A stretch of DNA of 64,000 nt from Candidatus Flexicrinis affinis (GTDB lineage: Bacteria > Chloroflexota > Anaerolineae > Aggregatilineales > Phototrophicaceae): contig JADJWE010000001.1 in assembly GCA_016716525.1 (NCBI GenBank), forward strand, positions 806,001 to 870,000, given 5' to 3'. Positions 34,298-43,204 of the stretch are shown here, piece after piece (within the stretch, counting starts at the first letter, position 1; each line of letters opens with the position of its first letter). Both the position numbers and the translations under genes were made by a program. The notes under the pieces were generated by a model. It worked only from the letters and a program-made list of their open reading frames with translations. It had not been told where the DNA came from and ran no database searches.

Positions 34298-34669
34298 ATG
34301 ATCCAAACTGAGTCTCGACTGAAGGTGGCCGACAACACCGGTGCGCAAGAACTGCTGGTGATCCGCGTGCTTGGCGGATCCCGGCGCAGGTACGGGTATG
34401 TCGGGGATATCGTGGTGGCCGCTGTCAAGCAGGCCACGCCGCAGAGCAGTGTCAAGAAATCCGCTGTGGTGAAAGCCGTGATCGTGCGGACTGCCAAGGA
34501 ATACCGCCGCGACGACGGGTCGTACATCAAGTTCGACGACAACGCCGCGGTCATTCTGGCCGACGACCTGCAGAACCCGCGTGGGACGCGCGTATTTGGC
34601 CCAGTGGCGCGCGAACTTCGTGACAGGGGTTTCGTCAAAATCGTATCGCTGGCCCCTGAAACGCTGTAG
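34298..34669 (+). CDS. rplN: 50S ribosomal protein L14
   Basis: 123 residues: MIQTESRLKVADNTGAQELL, GSRRRYGYVGDIVVAAVK and DDNAAVILADDLQNPRGTRVFGPVAREL. It forms the intersubunit bridge region and is the RsfS binding partner in other bacteria. Confidence 0.98.
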   Translation: MIQTESRLKVADNTGAQELLVIRVLGGSRRRYGYVGDIVVAAVKQATPQSSVKKSAVVKAVIVRTAKEYRRDDGSYIKFDDNAAVILADDLQNPRGTRVFGPVARELRDRGFVKIVSLAPETL

Positions 34670-34680
34670 GAGTAGTTGAT

Positions 34681-35004
34681 ATGCAGCGCATCAAGAAAGG
34701 GGATACCGTCGCGGTTATCGCCGGTCGCGATATCGGAGAGACGGGCAAGGTCCTCGAGATCCAGAAGAAAGACAATCGCGTGATTGTGGAGGGCATCAAC
34801 CTTCGCAAGCGCCACCGCCGTGCCCAACAGGTCGGCGGCCGGCAGATCCCGGCGCAGATCGTAGAATTCAACGCGCCGATCGACCTGTCCAACGTAATGC
34901 TCGTTTGCCCGTCCTGCGGCAAGTCCACGCGTGTGGGCTATCGCTTCAAGGACGACGGCAATAAGGTCCGCTGGTGCAAGAAGTGCCAGCAGGACATCGA
35001 TTAG
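34681..35004 (+). CDS. rplX: 50S ribosomal protein L24
   Basis: 107 residues. KOW motif near the N-terminus (KGDTVAVIAGRDIGETGKVL), and a C-terminal zinc-ribbon-like tail with CPSC and CKKC. Early assembly initiator protein of the large subunit. Confidence 0.97.
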   Translation: MQRIKKGDTVAVIAGRDIGETGKVLEIQKKDNRVIVEGINLRKRHRRAQQVGGRQIPAQIVEFNAPIDLSNVMLVCPSCGKSTRVGYRFKDDGNKVRWCKKCQQDID

Positions 35005-35022
35005 GCCGGAGCGAGGTAACCC

Positions 35023-35580
35023 ATGGCTGAGACCAAGACCGTGCCGGTGCTGCTCGCTCGCTACCGCGAAGAGATCGCGCCGGCCATGATTAACGAATTC
35101 AAGTTCGACAACGCGATGCAGGTCCCCCGCATCGACAAGGTTGTCATCAACATCGGAATGGGCGAGGCGATGGACGCGCCCAAGATGCTGGACGCTGCGG
35201 TCGAGGACCTGCGCCAGATCACCGGTCAACAACCGGTTATCACGCGCGCCAAGAAGAGCATCGCGCAGTTCAAGCTGCGTGAAGGCCGTGCGATCGGCGT
35301 CAAGGTCACCCTGCGCGGTGAGAAGATGTGGGCGCTGCTCGATCGGCTGATCAACGTCGCCCTGCCGCGTATCCGCGACTTCCGCGGCGTGCCCGCCAAG
35401 CTCGACGGCCGTGGTAACTTCACAATCGGTCTGCGCGAGCAGTTGGTGTTCCCGGAAATCCAGTTCGACAAGATCGACAAGGTCCGGGGAATGGAAATCA
35501 CGATCGTGACCACTGCCCGCAACGATGAAGAAGGCCGTCGGCTGCTGAAGCTGCTCGGCATGCCCTTCCGCGAGAATTAG
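35023..35580 (+). CDS. rplE: 50S ribosomal protein L5
   Basis: 185 residues with VPRIDKVVINIGMGEA, GQQPVITRAKKSIAQFKLREG and FDKIDKVRGMEITIVTTA. Binds 5S rRNA and contacts the P-site tRNA. Eighteen nucleotides after rplX. Confidence 0.98.
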   Translation: MAETKTVPVLLARYREEIAPAMINEFKFDNAMQVPRIDKVVINIGMGEAMDAPKMLDAAVEDLRQITGQQPVITRAKKSIAQFKLREGRAIGVKVTLRGEKMWALLDRLINVALPRIRDFRGVPAKLDGRGNFTIGLREQLVFPEIQFDKIDKVRGMEITIVTTARNDEEGRRLLKLLGMPFREN

Positions 35581-35591
35581 GACGGTAATCG

Positions 35592-35774
35592 ATGGCGAAG
35601 AAGTCAATCGTCGTGCGCGAAACGCGGCGTAAGTATCAAGTGCAAGTGCGCAACCGCTGCAACAAGTGCGGGCGTCCACGCGGTTATATCCGCCGGTTCG
35701 GCCTGTGCCGTATCTGCCTGCGCGAAATGGCCCTGCGGGGCGAGATTCCCGGCTTGGTCAAGTCGAGCTGGTAA
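35592..35774 (+). CDS. rpsN: 30S ribosomal protein S14, zinc-binding type
   Basis: 60 residues, the short C+ form: C23-x2-C26 and C39-x2-C42 bind zinc. NRCNKCGRPRGYIRRFGLCR is diagnostic. The longer zinc-free paralogue is not in the window. Confidence 0.98.
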   Translation: MAKKSIVVRETRRKYQVQVRNRCNKCGRPRGYIRRFGLCRICLREMALRGEIPGLVKSSW

Positions 35775-35789
35775 AGGGAGCGAGATACC

Positions 35790-36194
35790 ATGGTGAATGA
35801 TCCGATTGCCGATATGCTTACGCGCATCCGGAATGCGCTGATGGCGGGCAAGCCATCCGTCTCGATCCCGGTTAGCAAGCTGAAGCTGGAGATTGCGCGT
35901 ATTCTCCACGAAGAAGGTTTCGTCGATGGGTACACGGTCGGCGAGGAAAAGCCGTTCGGTCTCATCCACATCGAGTTGAAGTACTACGGCCCCCGCCGCT
36001 CGCGTCGCCCGGTCATCACCAATATGACGCGCGTCAGCAAGCCCGGCCGTCGTGTATACCGTGGCAGCCGGGACCTCCCGCGTGTGCTCAGCGGAACCGG
36101 CATCGCCATCATGACTACGCCCCGCGGCGTCATGACGGCGGCGCAGGCTCGTCGCGAGCGCATCGGCGGCGAAGTCATCTGCTACGTGTGGTAA
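35790..36194 (+). CDS. rpsH: 30S ribosomal protein S8
   Basis: 134 residues with NDPIADMLTRIRNALMAGKP and the C-terminal VLSGTGIAIMTTPRGVMT. In E. coli it represses the spc operon by binding near rplE; no comparable site was checked here. Fifteen nucleotides after rpsN. Confidence 0.98.
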   Translation: MVNDPIADMLTRIRNALMAGKPSVSIPVSKLKLEIARILHEEGFVDGYTVGEEKPFGLIHIELKYYGPRRSRRPVITNMTRVSKPGRRVYRGSRDLPRVLSGTGIAIMTTPRGVMTAAQARRERIGGEVICYVW

Positions 36195-36208
36195 GCGAGG
36201 GACTGACG

Positions 36209-36769
36209 ATGTCGCGAATTGGAAAGATGCCAATCGCTATCCCGCCCAAGGTCGACTTCAAGGTCGACGGCCGGGAGGTGACGGTAAAGGGCCCGAAAGG
36301 CGAATTAAAGCACACCATCCCAGAGGGTATTTCCCTTGAAAAGGGCGACGAGGGTGTGTACAACGTGGTTCGGTCGAGCGAAGCCCGGCAGGAGCGTGCG
36401 CTGCACGGTCTTACCCGTGCGCTGATCGCCAACATGGTGACCGGCGTGTCGACCGGCTTCCGCAAGACTCTGATCATCGAAGGGACCGGCTATGTCGCAG
36501 AAATGCGCGGCAGCAAGCTGGTTATGAAGCTGGGTTACTCGCATGAGATCCCGGTCGATGCCCCCTCCGGGATTTCCTTCGATGTCCCGAGCGACCGCAG
36601 AGGCACAGTGCTGCATATCGATGGTTTCGATAAGCAGTTGGTTGGGCAGGTCGCTGCTGATATTCGCAAACTCCGCCCGCCCGAGCCGTACAAGGGCAAG
36701 GGTGTGCGTTACGTCAACGAGACGATCCGTCGCAAGGCTGGCAAGGCCGGCAAGACCGGAAAGAAGTAG
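36209..36769 (+). CDS. rplF: 50S ribosomal protein L6
   Basis: 186 residues from MSRIGKMPIAIPP (start at 36209, GAGGGA upstream; the frame is open slightly further). Duplicated L6 fold with GTGYVAEMRGSKLVMKLGYSHEI and KLRPPEPYKGKGVRYVNE. Binds near the factor-binding centre. Confidence 0.97.
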   Translation: MSRIGKMPIAIPPKVDFKVDGREVTVKGPKGELKHTIPEGISLEKGDEGVYNVVRSSEARQERALHGLTRALIANMVTGVSTGFRKTLIIEGTGYVAEMRGSKLVMKLGYSHEIPVDAPSGISFDVPSDRRGTVLHIDGFDKQLVGQVAADIRKLRPPEPYKGKGVRYVNETIRRKAGKAGKTGKK

Positions 36770-36784
36770 GGTGGGGCGTAGACA

Positions 36785-37159
36785 ATGTCCGAAAAGACCA
36801 ACAAGCACAAGCGCAATCAGCGTGATCGCCGCCACGCCCGTGTACGTTCGCGTATCGAGGGTACAGCGGTACGCCCGCGTCTGAACGTTTTCCGCAGCCT
36901 TGCCAACATCTATGCGCAGGTGATCGACGACGAGGCCGGCCGCACGCTGGTCTCCGCCTCGACCATCGACGCGGACGTCCAGACGCAGGCCAACGGCAAG
37001 AACAAGAAGGACGCGGCGAAGATCGTCGGCAAGATCGTCGCCGAGCGCGCCAAGGCGGCCGGGATCACGCAGGTGGTCTTTGACCGCGGTGGTTATCGTT
37101 ATCATGGTCGTGTCGCGGCGCTTGCTGAAGGCGCCCGTGAAGCCGGCCTCGAATTCTAG
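36785..37159 (+). CDS. rplR: 50S ribosomal protein L18
   Basis: 124 residues: basic N-terminus with RRHARVRSRIEGTAVRPRLNVFRS, then AQVIDDEAGRTLVSASTI and FDRGGYRYHGRVAALAEGAREAGLEF. Binds 5S rRNA together with L5. Confidence 0.98.
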   Translation: MSEKTNKHKRNQRDRRHARVRSRIEGTAVRPRLNVFRSLANIYAQVIDDEAGRTLVSASTIDADVQTQANGKNKKDAAKIVGKIVAERAKAAGITQVVFDRGGYRYHGRVAALAEGAREAGLEF

Positions 37160-37176
37160 ACGAATCGGAGGAACGC

Positions 37177-37761
37177 ATGGCTGACAAGCGCGAACGGCGC
37201 GATCGGCGCGACCGCGACGAAGAACGTGAAGAACTCGACGAGCGCGTAGTTGACATTACGCGCGTCGCCAAGGTGATCAAGGGCGGCCGGCGCTTCGCCT
37301 TCCGCACGGTGGTCATCGTCGGCGACAACAAAGGACGTATCGGCATCGGTGTCGGCAAGAGCCGCGCCGTGCCCGATAGCATTCGCAAAGGCTCCGACCG
37401 TGCACGCCGCCGCATGACCAAAGTGTCGTTGAGCGGCAGCACCGTCCCCCACGAGGCCACCGGCCGTTGGGGTGGTGCCCGTGTGCTGGTCAAGCCGGCG
37501 GCGCCCGGTACCGGCGTTATCGCGGCCGGTGGCGTGCGTGCCGTGCTCGAGGCGGTGGGCGTGCATGACGTGCTCACCAAGTCGCAGGGCAGCCCGAATC
37601 TGCTCAACGTGGCGATGGCGACCATCGACGCGCTCAAGCAGATGCGCAGCGCCGAAGAACTGGCGGCGATGCGTGGCAAGCCGGTCGATCAGATGCGCCC
37701 GTTCTGGGAGCGCGCTGCCCGGCAAGTTGCCGGCACCGCGCCGGCCGAGGAGGCGAAGTAA
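37177..37761 (+). CDS. rpsE: 30S ribosomal protein S5
   Basis: 194 residues. A charged N-terminal extension (DKRERRDRRDRDEEREELDE) precedes the S5 core with VVDITRVAKVIKGGRRF, GDNKGRIGIGVGKSR and GVRAVLEAVGVHDVLTKSQGS. Located at the mRNA entry and fidelity centre. CGGAGG precedes the start. Confidence 0.98.
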   Translation: MADKRERRDRRDRDEEREELDERVVDITRVAKVIKGGRRFAFRTVVIVGDNKGRIGIGVGKSRAVPDSIRKGSDRARRRMTKVSLSGSTVPHEATGRWGGARVLVKPAAPGTGVIAAGGVRAVLEAVGVHDVLTKSQGSPNLLNVAMATIDALKQMRSAEELAAMRGKPVDQMRPFWERAARQVAGTAPAEEAK

Positions 37762-37764
37762 TCG

Positions 37765-37965
37765 ATGGCAAGCGACAAGAAGCTCAAGATCACGCTGGTG
37801 CGCAGCCCGATCGGCTACACCAAGAACCAGCGTGTCACCGCAAATACGTTGGGTCTCCGTAAGCTGCATGCGACGGTCACTCACAACGACACCCCGCAGA
37901 TTCGTGGCATGATCAACGCGATCAGTCACCTGCTGCAGGTCGAAGAAGTCGAGCAGGAAGGCTAG
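37765..37965 (+). CDS. rpmD: 50S ribosomal protein L30
   Basis: 66 residues: KLKITLVRSPIGYTKNQRVT and LGLRKLHATVTHNDTPQIRGM. Three nucleotides after rpsE, with GAGGAGG inside the end of that gene as Shine-Dalgarno. Confidence 0.97.
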   Translation: MASDKKLKITLVRSPIGYTKNQRVTANTLGLRKLHATVTHNDTPQIRGMINAISHLLQVEEVEQEG

Positions 37966-37972
37966 GGTCGAC

Positions 37973-38494
37973 ATGAAACTACACGATCTGAAGCCCGCAG
38001 AGGGCGCTACGCGCAAGAAGACGCGCGTAGGCCGCGGTATCGCGGCAGGCAAGGGCAAGACCGCAGGCCGCGGCACCAAGGGCGCTGGCGCCCGCTCGGG
38101 TAAGGGCATCCCCCACTACTTTGAGGGCGGTCAGCTTCCGCTGGTTCGCCGTCTGCCGTTCAAGCGCGGCTTTACGAACATCTTCCGCATCGAGCATCAG
38201 GAAGTCCATCTGGGCGACCTGAACGGCTTCGATGCCGGCACGACGGTTACCCCGGCCATGCTGGCCGAAGCGGGACTGATCCGCAAAGCCGATCAACCGG
38301 TCGTCATTCTTGGCAACGGGGACATCGACCGGGCGCTGACGGTTCAAGCCCACCGCGTGACCAAGAGCGCCGCCGAGCGGATTGCGAAGGCGGGTGGCAC
38401 GGTTCAGAAGCTCGAGTACCTAGTCACCGGTGCCCGCGCGACCGTCAAGAAGATGCGCAAGGAAGACCTCGCTAAACTGGCGGAGAAGGCCTAA
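37973..38494 (+). CDS. rplO: 50S ribosomal protein L15
   Basis: 173 residues: KLHDLKPAEGATRKKTRVGR, GRGTKGAGARSGKG and FEGGQLPLVRRLPFKRGF. Conserved glycine- and lysine-rich N-terminal half that enters rRNA. A hairpin lies between it and secY. Confidence 0.98.
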   Translation: MKLHDLKPAEGATRKKTRVGRGIAAGKGKTAGRGTKGAGARSGKGIPHYFEGGQLPLVRRLPFKRGFTNIFRIEHQEVHLGDLNGFDAGTTVTPAMLAEAGLIRKADQPVVILGNGDIDRALTVQAHRVTKSAAERIAKAGGTVQKLEYLVTGARATVKKMRKEDLAKLAEKA

Positions 38495-38505
38495 GGATAC
38501 TGACG

Positions 38506-38533
38506 ACGGGTCGGAATCACGGTTCCGGCCCGT
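38506..38533 (+). terminator. Hairpin between rplO and secY (weak terminator or attenuator)
   Basis: ACGGGTCGGAA (38506-38516) and TTCCGGCCCGT (38523-38533) form an 11-bp stem with one G-U pair around TCACGG, followed by GCGTGTTTCTCTC. The imperfect T-tract suggests partial termination, lowering secY relative to ribosomal proteins. Confidence 0.5.
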
Positions 38534-38573
38534 GCGTGTTTCTCTCACTTAGGCGACCTAGAGGAATTGAACC

Positions 38574-39902
38574 ATGCTGCAAGCGTTTCGTAACATCTGG
38601 AAGCTTCCAGATGTCCGCAACAAACTGCTGATCACCGGGCTGATTCTGCTCATTTATCAGTTCGCCGCGCACGTGCCGGTTGTCGGTGTCGATCCGAATG
38701 CCCTGCAGTCGCTGCTCCAGCCCGGCGCAACCGGCGCCGGCCTGATCAACGTGCTGAACCTGCTTTCGGGCGGTGCGGTGCAAAACTTCAGCGTGATCGC
38801 GAACGGTGTGTATCCCTACATCACCGCGTCGATTATCCTTCAGCTGCTCATCCCGATCATCCCGCGCCTGCAGGAACTGCAGAAAGAGCCGGGTGGTCGC
38901 GATACCATTACCCGTTACACCTACTACCTGTCGATCCCGATGGCGCTGCTACAAGCGTTCGGACAGATCCAGATCTTCAATGCGCTGCTCGGCACTCAGC
39001 AGATCATCCCGGGGTTCGCCAGTAACTTCTTACTGACGGTCTCGGTCCTGTTCAGTATGACTGCCGGCACGATGTTTGCGGTCTGGCTCGGTGAGTTGAT
39101 CACCGAACAGGGCATCGGCAACGGTATCTCGCTGATCATCTTCGGCGGTATCGTGGCACAGGCACCGGGCAACCTAGCACGGTTGGTCGCTGATACGGCA
39201 ATCTCGCCGATCTGGAACATCGCGCTCTTCGTCGCTATCACGCTGATCAGCATCCTCGTGATCATCTTCATTCAGGAGGGTGAGCGGCGAATCCCTGTTC
39301 AGTACGGCAAACGCGTACGCGGAAGCCGCCAATACGGCGGGGCGCGCACGTTCATCCCGATGAAGGTCAACCCGGTCGGCATGATCCCGCTCATCTTCGC
39401 TCAGGCGATCGTGACGCTGCCCGCGGTTGTCGTCAGCTTCTTCCCTGAGGGCGCGGTCGGCAACTCCATACGCGACACGTTCGGCAACCAACAAGGGTTG
39501 CTATACTGGGCGTTCTTCTTCTTCCTGACCGTGTTCTTCACGTTCTTCTATGCGGACGTGATGATCGGCAATCAGGATTTGGCGAGCAACCTGCAGCGTA
39601 ACGGCGGATTCATCCCCGGCACCCGACCGGGCAAACCCACGCAAGAGTTCATCACCCGCGTGACGCGCCGAATCTCGCTGGTGGGCGCCGTCTTCCTCGG
39701 TGTGATCGCCATCATGCCGGGCGTGGTCGACCTCGTCAACTCGGTGTTGTTCAGCGGTGCGTATACGGCAGGCGCATCGGCCAATGCGGCCAGCGTTCTG
39801 ACCGGTTCGGGTCTCATCATCCTTGTCGGCGTCGTCATCGAAACCATGCGGCAGCTGGAAGCGCAGCTCGTGATGCGCAACTACCGCGGCTTCATGAAGT
39901 AG
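38574..39902 (+). CDS. secY: Protein translocase subunit SecY
   Basis: 442 residues and about ten transmembrane helices, the channel of the Sec translocon. Recognisable: the first-helix segment NKLLITGLILLIYQFAAHVPV, the plug region following it, GELITEQGIGNGISLIIFGGI and the cytoplasmic loop with IPVQYGKRVRGSRQYGG. GAGGAATTGAACC precedes the ATG. Confidence 0.98.
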   Translation: MLQAFRNIWKLPDVRNKLLITGLILLIYQFAAHVPVVGVDPNALQSLLQPGATGAGLINVLNLLSGGAVQNFSVIANGVYPYITASIILQLLIPIIPRLQELQKEPGGRDTITRYTYYLSIPMALLQAFGQIQIFNALLGTQQIIPGFASNFLLTVSVLFSMTAGTMFAVWLGELITEQGIGNGISLIIFGGIVAQAPGNLARLVADTAISPIWNIALFVAITLISILVIIFIQEGERRIPVQYGKRVRGSRQYGGARTFIPMKVNPVGMIPLIFAQAIVTLPAVVVSFFPEGAVGNSIRDTFGNQQGLLYWAFFFFLTVFFTFFYADVMIGNQDLASNLQRNGGFIPGTRPGKPTQEFITRVTRRISLVGAVFLGVIAIMPGVVDLVNSVLFSGAYTAGASANAASVLTGSGLIILVGVVIETMRQLEAQLVMRNYRGFMK

Positions 39903-39928
39903 CCGGCATCGATCAGCAGTACATCTCG

Positions 39929-39972
39929 CGCTCGCGCTGCGGACACCGTGCCGGGCGCGAGCGTTTTGTTTT
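39929..39972 (+). terminator. Intrinsic terminator between secY and adk
   Basis: CGCTCGCGC (39929-39937) and GCGCGAGCG (39955-39963) form a perfect 9-bp stem, the 17-nt loop can form a small inner CGG/CCG stem, and TTTTGTTTT follows. It would separate adk-map from the ribosomal-protein transcript; no obvious new promoter was found in the 23 nt before adk, so read-through may be partial. Confidence 0.75.
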
Positions 39973-39995
39973 GCATGACATAAGGTGAGCACGAC

Positions 39996-40703
39996 ATGGG
40001 CGACCTCTTTCTGTTGATCGTCGGCGTTCAGGGCAGCGGCAAAGGCACGCAGGCTGCCTACCTTACCGAGCACTACGGCATTCCACACGTCTCTACCGGC
40101 GACCTGTTCCGCGCCATGCGCACCCGTACCGATCCGCTCGCGCAGCGCATCCAAGCGGAAATGGCGGCCGGCAAGCTGATCGACGATGCCACCACCAACG
40201 AGGTGCTGAAGGACCGTTTGGAGCAGCCCGATGCGGCACACGGCGCCCTACTCGACGGCTATCCGCGCAATCTCGTACAGGCGCAGTTTCTGACCGAGTA
40301 CCTCGCCTCGCGCGGGCAGAAGCTCAACGCCGTGCTGCAGCTTGAACTCGACCTGTATACGGCGTTCAAGCGCAGTTTCGGGCGGGCGACTGCGAAGGAT
40401 GGCCGTGCCTACAACTACTACAGCAAGGCCGAAGGCGTCTCGTGGTCGATCGAGCAGGATCCCGACAAGGAGTTCCCGCCCCGATTGATCGGGAAGGTAG
40501 ACTCGACCGGCGAGTTGCTGAATCGCAGGCCAGACGATGCCAATGCCTTTGGCGTTATCGAACGGATCGAGAAGTTCTTGAGCGAGACACAACCCGTCCT
40601 GCCGTATTACCGCGAGCTTGGCTTGCTGCGTTCGGTGGACGCCAGCCTTGCGATTGACGAGGTGCGGCGCAGGCTGGTCGAGATTATTGAGGCTGTTCGA
40701 TGA
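39996..40703 (+). CDS. adk: Adenylate kinase-family nucleoside monophosphate kinase (divergent)
   Basis: 235 residues. The P-loop reads G10-V-Q-G-S-G-K16-GTQ: the proline usual in Adk (GxPGxGKGTQ) is Gln12. STGDLFRAM, DGYPRNLVQAQFL and the C-terminal RRPDDANAFGVIERIEKF and ETQPVLPYYRE segments support the Adk fold. The LID is unusual: no zinc cysteines and an extended YNYYSKAEGVSW segment. The operon position between secY and map supports adenylate kinase. Overlaps map by 4 nt (ATGA). Confidence 0.85.
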   Translation: MGDLFLLIVGVQGSGKGTQAAYLTEHYGIPHVSTGDLFRAMRTRTDPLAQRIQAEMAAGKLIDDATTNEVLKDRLEQPDAAHGALLDGYPRNLVQAQFLTEYLASRGQKLNAVLQLELDLYTAFKRSFGRATAKDGRAYNYYSKAEGVSWSIEQDPDKEFPPRLIGKVDSTGELLNRRPDDANAFGVIERIEKFLSETQPVLPYYRELGLLRSVDASLAIDEVRRRLVEIIEAVR

Positions 40704-41515
40704 AGCTGTATCGCCCGCAGCCGCACGTCACGATCTCGCTGAAAGACGAGTCGGAGCTGCGGATCATGCGCGAGGCGGGGCGAATCGTCGCGAAGGTGCA
40801 CGAGGCCGTCCGTCCGCTGATACGGCCCGGCGTCTCGACCGGCGAGTTGGATCGCGTCGCCGATCAGGTGATTCGCGATCACGGCGGCGTGCCGGTGTTC
40901 ATCGGCCAGCAGAAGCCGAATTCGCCACCCTATCAGTTTGCGACCACGGCGTCTGTGAACAATCAGGTCGTTCACGGCATCCCGAGCGACACGCAGATCC
41001 TCAACGACGGCGACATCATCAGCCTCGACACCGGCGTGCTGTATCAAGGCTTTGTCGGCGACAGCGCGTGGACGTACGGCGTGGGTGAGATCAAGCCGAG
41101 CGTTCAGCGCCTGCTCGATACGACCGAGCGCGCGCTCTACGTCGGGATCGAACAGGCCGTCGTCGGGCGTGAACTGCGCGACCTGTCACGAACAATCCAG
41201 CAGTACATTGACGCGCAAGGCTACGGCATTGTTCGCGAATACACGGGACACGGGGTCGGCACCAAGATGTGGGAAGAACCGCAGGTACCAAACTGGTGGC
41301 CGCGCAACGCCAAGGGACGTTTGCAATTCGACAATGTCAAGCTCGTGGCCGGCATGACGTTCGCCATCGAACCGATGGTGTGCTCGGGGACCGGTGACGT
41401 GCGTGAACTTGACGACCACTGGACGGTCGTGACCGCTGACAACTCGTTGTGCGCGCACTTTGAACACACGGTTGCCGTTACCGAACGCGGCCCGCTAATC
41501 CTGACGACGCTGTAG
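40700..41515 (+). CDS. map: Type I methionine aminopeptidase
   Basis: 271 residues, removing the N-terminal Met of new proteins. The five metal ligands are visible: two Asp in SLDTGVLYQGFVGDSAW, the His in YTGHGVGTKMWEEP, the Glu in FAIEPMVC and the Glu in VTERGPLILT; VVHGIPS carries the substrate-binding His. Starts inside the adk stop. infA, which often follows, is absent: the next gene is convergent treS, 4 nt away. Confidence 0.96.
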   Translation: MKLYRPQPHVTISLKDESELRIMREAGRIVAKVHEAVRPLIRPGVSTGELDRVADQVIRDHGGVPVFIGQQKPNSPPYQFATTASVNNQVVHGIPSDTQILNDGDIISLDTGVLYQGFVGDSAWTYGVGEIKPSVQRLLDTTERALYVGIEQAVVGRELRDLSRTIQQYIDAQGYGIVREYTGHGVGTKMWEEPQVPNWWPRNAKGRLQFDNVKLVAGMTFAIEPMVCSGTGDVRELDDHWTVVTADNSLCAHFEHTVAVTERGPLILTTL

Positions 41516-41519
41516 CCGG

Positions 41520-43118
41520 CTACGCCGGGGTCAACCACAGATACCCATACGGTGGCAGCGATACTTCGCCTGAGAGCAGGTCGCTATCTGCGTCGAGCGC
41601 GTTTCGATAGGCTCCAGAACCCGGCAGGGTGATGGGGAGCGGTTCGTCGCTCAGGTTGTGCAGCGCCAAGAAGCGCGTCTCGCCCTCGGTACGCCAGAAG
41701 CAAAGCCCCCGGCTGGGGACTTCCTGCAGCCAGTCGAGACGGCCAGTCGCAAGTACCGGGCGATGTTTGCGCGTGGCGATCATGCGCTTGATCGTCCACA
41801 GCAGCGACGACGGATCGTTGCGCTGCGCCTCCACGTTAACGCTGGAGAATCCGAACTCGGGATCTTCGATCGGCGGTGCATAGAGCAGTTCGCGCGCCGC
41901 AGTCGAGAAGCCCGCGTTGGTGCCGGCTGTCCACTGCATGGGCGTACGTACGCCGTTGCGGTCCTCAAGGTAGATGTTGTCGCCCATGCCGATCTCGTCA
42001 CCGTAGTACAGCACGGGCGAACCCGGCAGCGTAAACAGCATCGAGTTCATCAGTTCGATCTTGCGCCGGTCGTTGCCCATCAGCGCTGCCAGGCGGCGGC
42101 GGATGCCAAGGTTGAGGCGCATGCGCGGCTCCGGCGCATAGAACTCCCACATGAAGTCACGTTCCTCCGGCGTCACCATCTCCAACGTGAGTTCGTCGTG
42201 GTTGCGCAGGAATGTTGCCCACTGTGTGTCGGGAGGGATCTGCGGTGTCTCGTTCAGGATATCGACCACGCTCGACCGGTCGCCGCGTGCCAGCGCCATA
42301 TACAGGCGCGGCATGACGGGGAAGTGAAAGCACGTGTTGAACTCCGGTGCGCTCGATGTCCCGAAATACGGGATCAAGTCGCGCGGCCACTGATTCGCCT
42401 CGGCAAGAAGGATCGTGCCCGGATGGCGCTCGTCGACGAAACGCCGCCACTCGGCGAGAATTTCGTGCGTTTCCGGTAGATTCTCGCAGTTGGTGCCTTC
42501 GCGCTCGATCAAGTACGGCACCGCGTCCACGCGGAATCCGTCGATCCCCAACTTGAGCCAGAAGTCGATGATGCGCAGCATCTCGGCGCGGACGGCGGGA
42601 TTGTCATAGTTCAGGTCGGGCTGGCTGCGGAAGAATCGGTGCCAGTAGAACTGACCGCTGCCCTCGTCCCATGTCCAGTTCGACGGCTCGGTGTCCAGAA
42701 AGATGATGCGCGTGTCCGAGTACTTGTCGTCGGTATCGCTCCACACGTACCAGTCGCGCAGCGGCGATTCCTTCGAACTGCGCGCTTCCACGAACCACGG
42801 GTGATCGTCCGACGTGTGGTTGACCACCAAATCGAGAATGACCTTGATGCCCCGCCGGTGCATTTCGTCGACCGTGAACTTGAATTCCTCAAGATGGCCG
42901 AACTTCGGCAACAGGCCGTAGAAGCTCGAGATGTCGTACCCGTCGTCGCGCAACGGCGAAGGATAGATGGGGGTGAGCCACACACAGTCGATACCAAGCC
43001 ATTCGATATAGTCAAGCCGTTGTCGAAGGCCGCGCAGGTCGCCATGTCCGTCGCCATCGCCGTCGGCAAATGCGCGCGGATATAGTTCATAGAAAATGGC
43101 GTTGGTGGCCCACGACAT
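41520..43118 (-). CDS. treS: Trehalose synthase (maltose alpha-D-glucosyltransferase), GH13
   Basis: 532 residues. Interconverts maltose and trehalose. The GH13 motifs are present: DLVVNHTSDDHPWF (region I), GIDGFRVDAVPYL with the nucleophile Asp (II), LLAEANQWP with the acid/base Glu (III) and FLRNHDELT (IV). The segments EREGTNCENLPETHE and GDNIYLEDRNGVRTPMQW are characteristic of TreS rather than other alpha-amylases. No fused maltokinase domain is present. Start at 43118 has GGAG about 7 nt upstream. Downstream of, and co-directional with, the HDAC-family gene. Confidence 0.93.
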   Translation of the reverse strand: MSWATNAIFYELYPRAFADGDGDGHGDLRGLRQRLDYIEWLGIDCVWLTPIYPSPLRDDGYDISSFYGLLPKFGHLEEFKFTVDEMHRRGIKVILDLVVNHTSDDHPWFVEARSSKESPLRDWYVWSDTDDKYSDTRIIFLDTEPSNWTWDEGSGQFYWHRFFRSQPDLNYDNPAVRAEMLRIIDFWLKLGIDGFRVDAVPYLIEREGTNCENLPETHEILAEWRRFVDERHPGTILLAEANQWPRDLIPYFGTSSAPEFNTCFHFPVMPRLYMALARGDRSSVVDILNETPQIPPDTQWATFLRNHDELTLEMVTPEERDFMWEFYAPEPRMRLNLGIRRRLAALMGNDRRKIELMNSMLFTLPGSPVLYYGDEIGMGDNIYLEDRNGVRTPMQWTAGTNAGFSTAARELLYAPPIEDPEFGFSSVNVEAQRNDPSSLLWTIKRMIATRKHRPVLATGRLDWLQEVPSRGLCFWRTEGETRFLALHNLSDEPLPITLPGSGAYRNALDADSDLLSGEVSLPPYGYLWLTPA

Positions 43119-43204
43119 TCGAATACTCCGATCCTGACTCAAGAATAGGAATGAAGGTGTCTTCGCATTGGCAAGGCTCAAAGTTTGCCATAGCCTGGCC
43201 GGCG

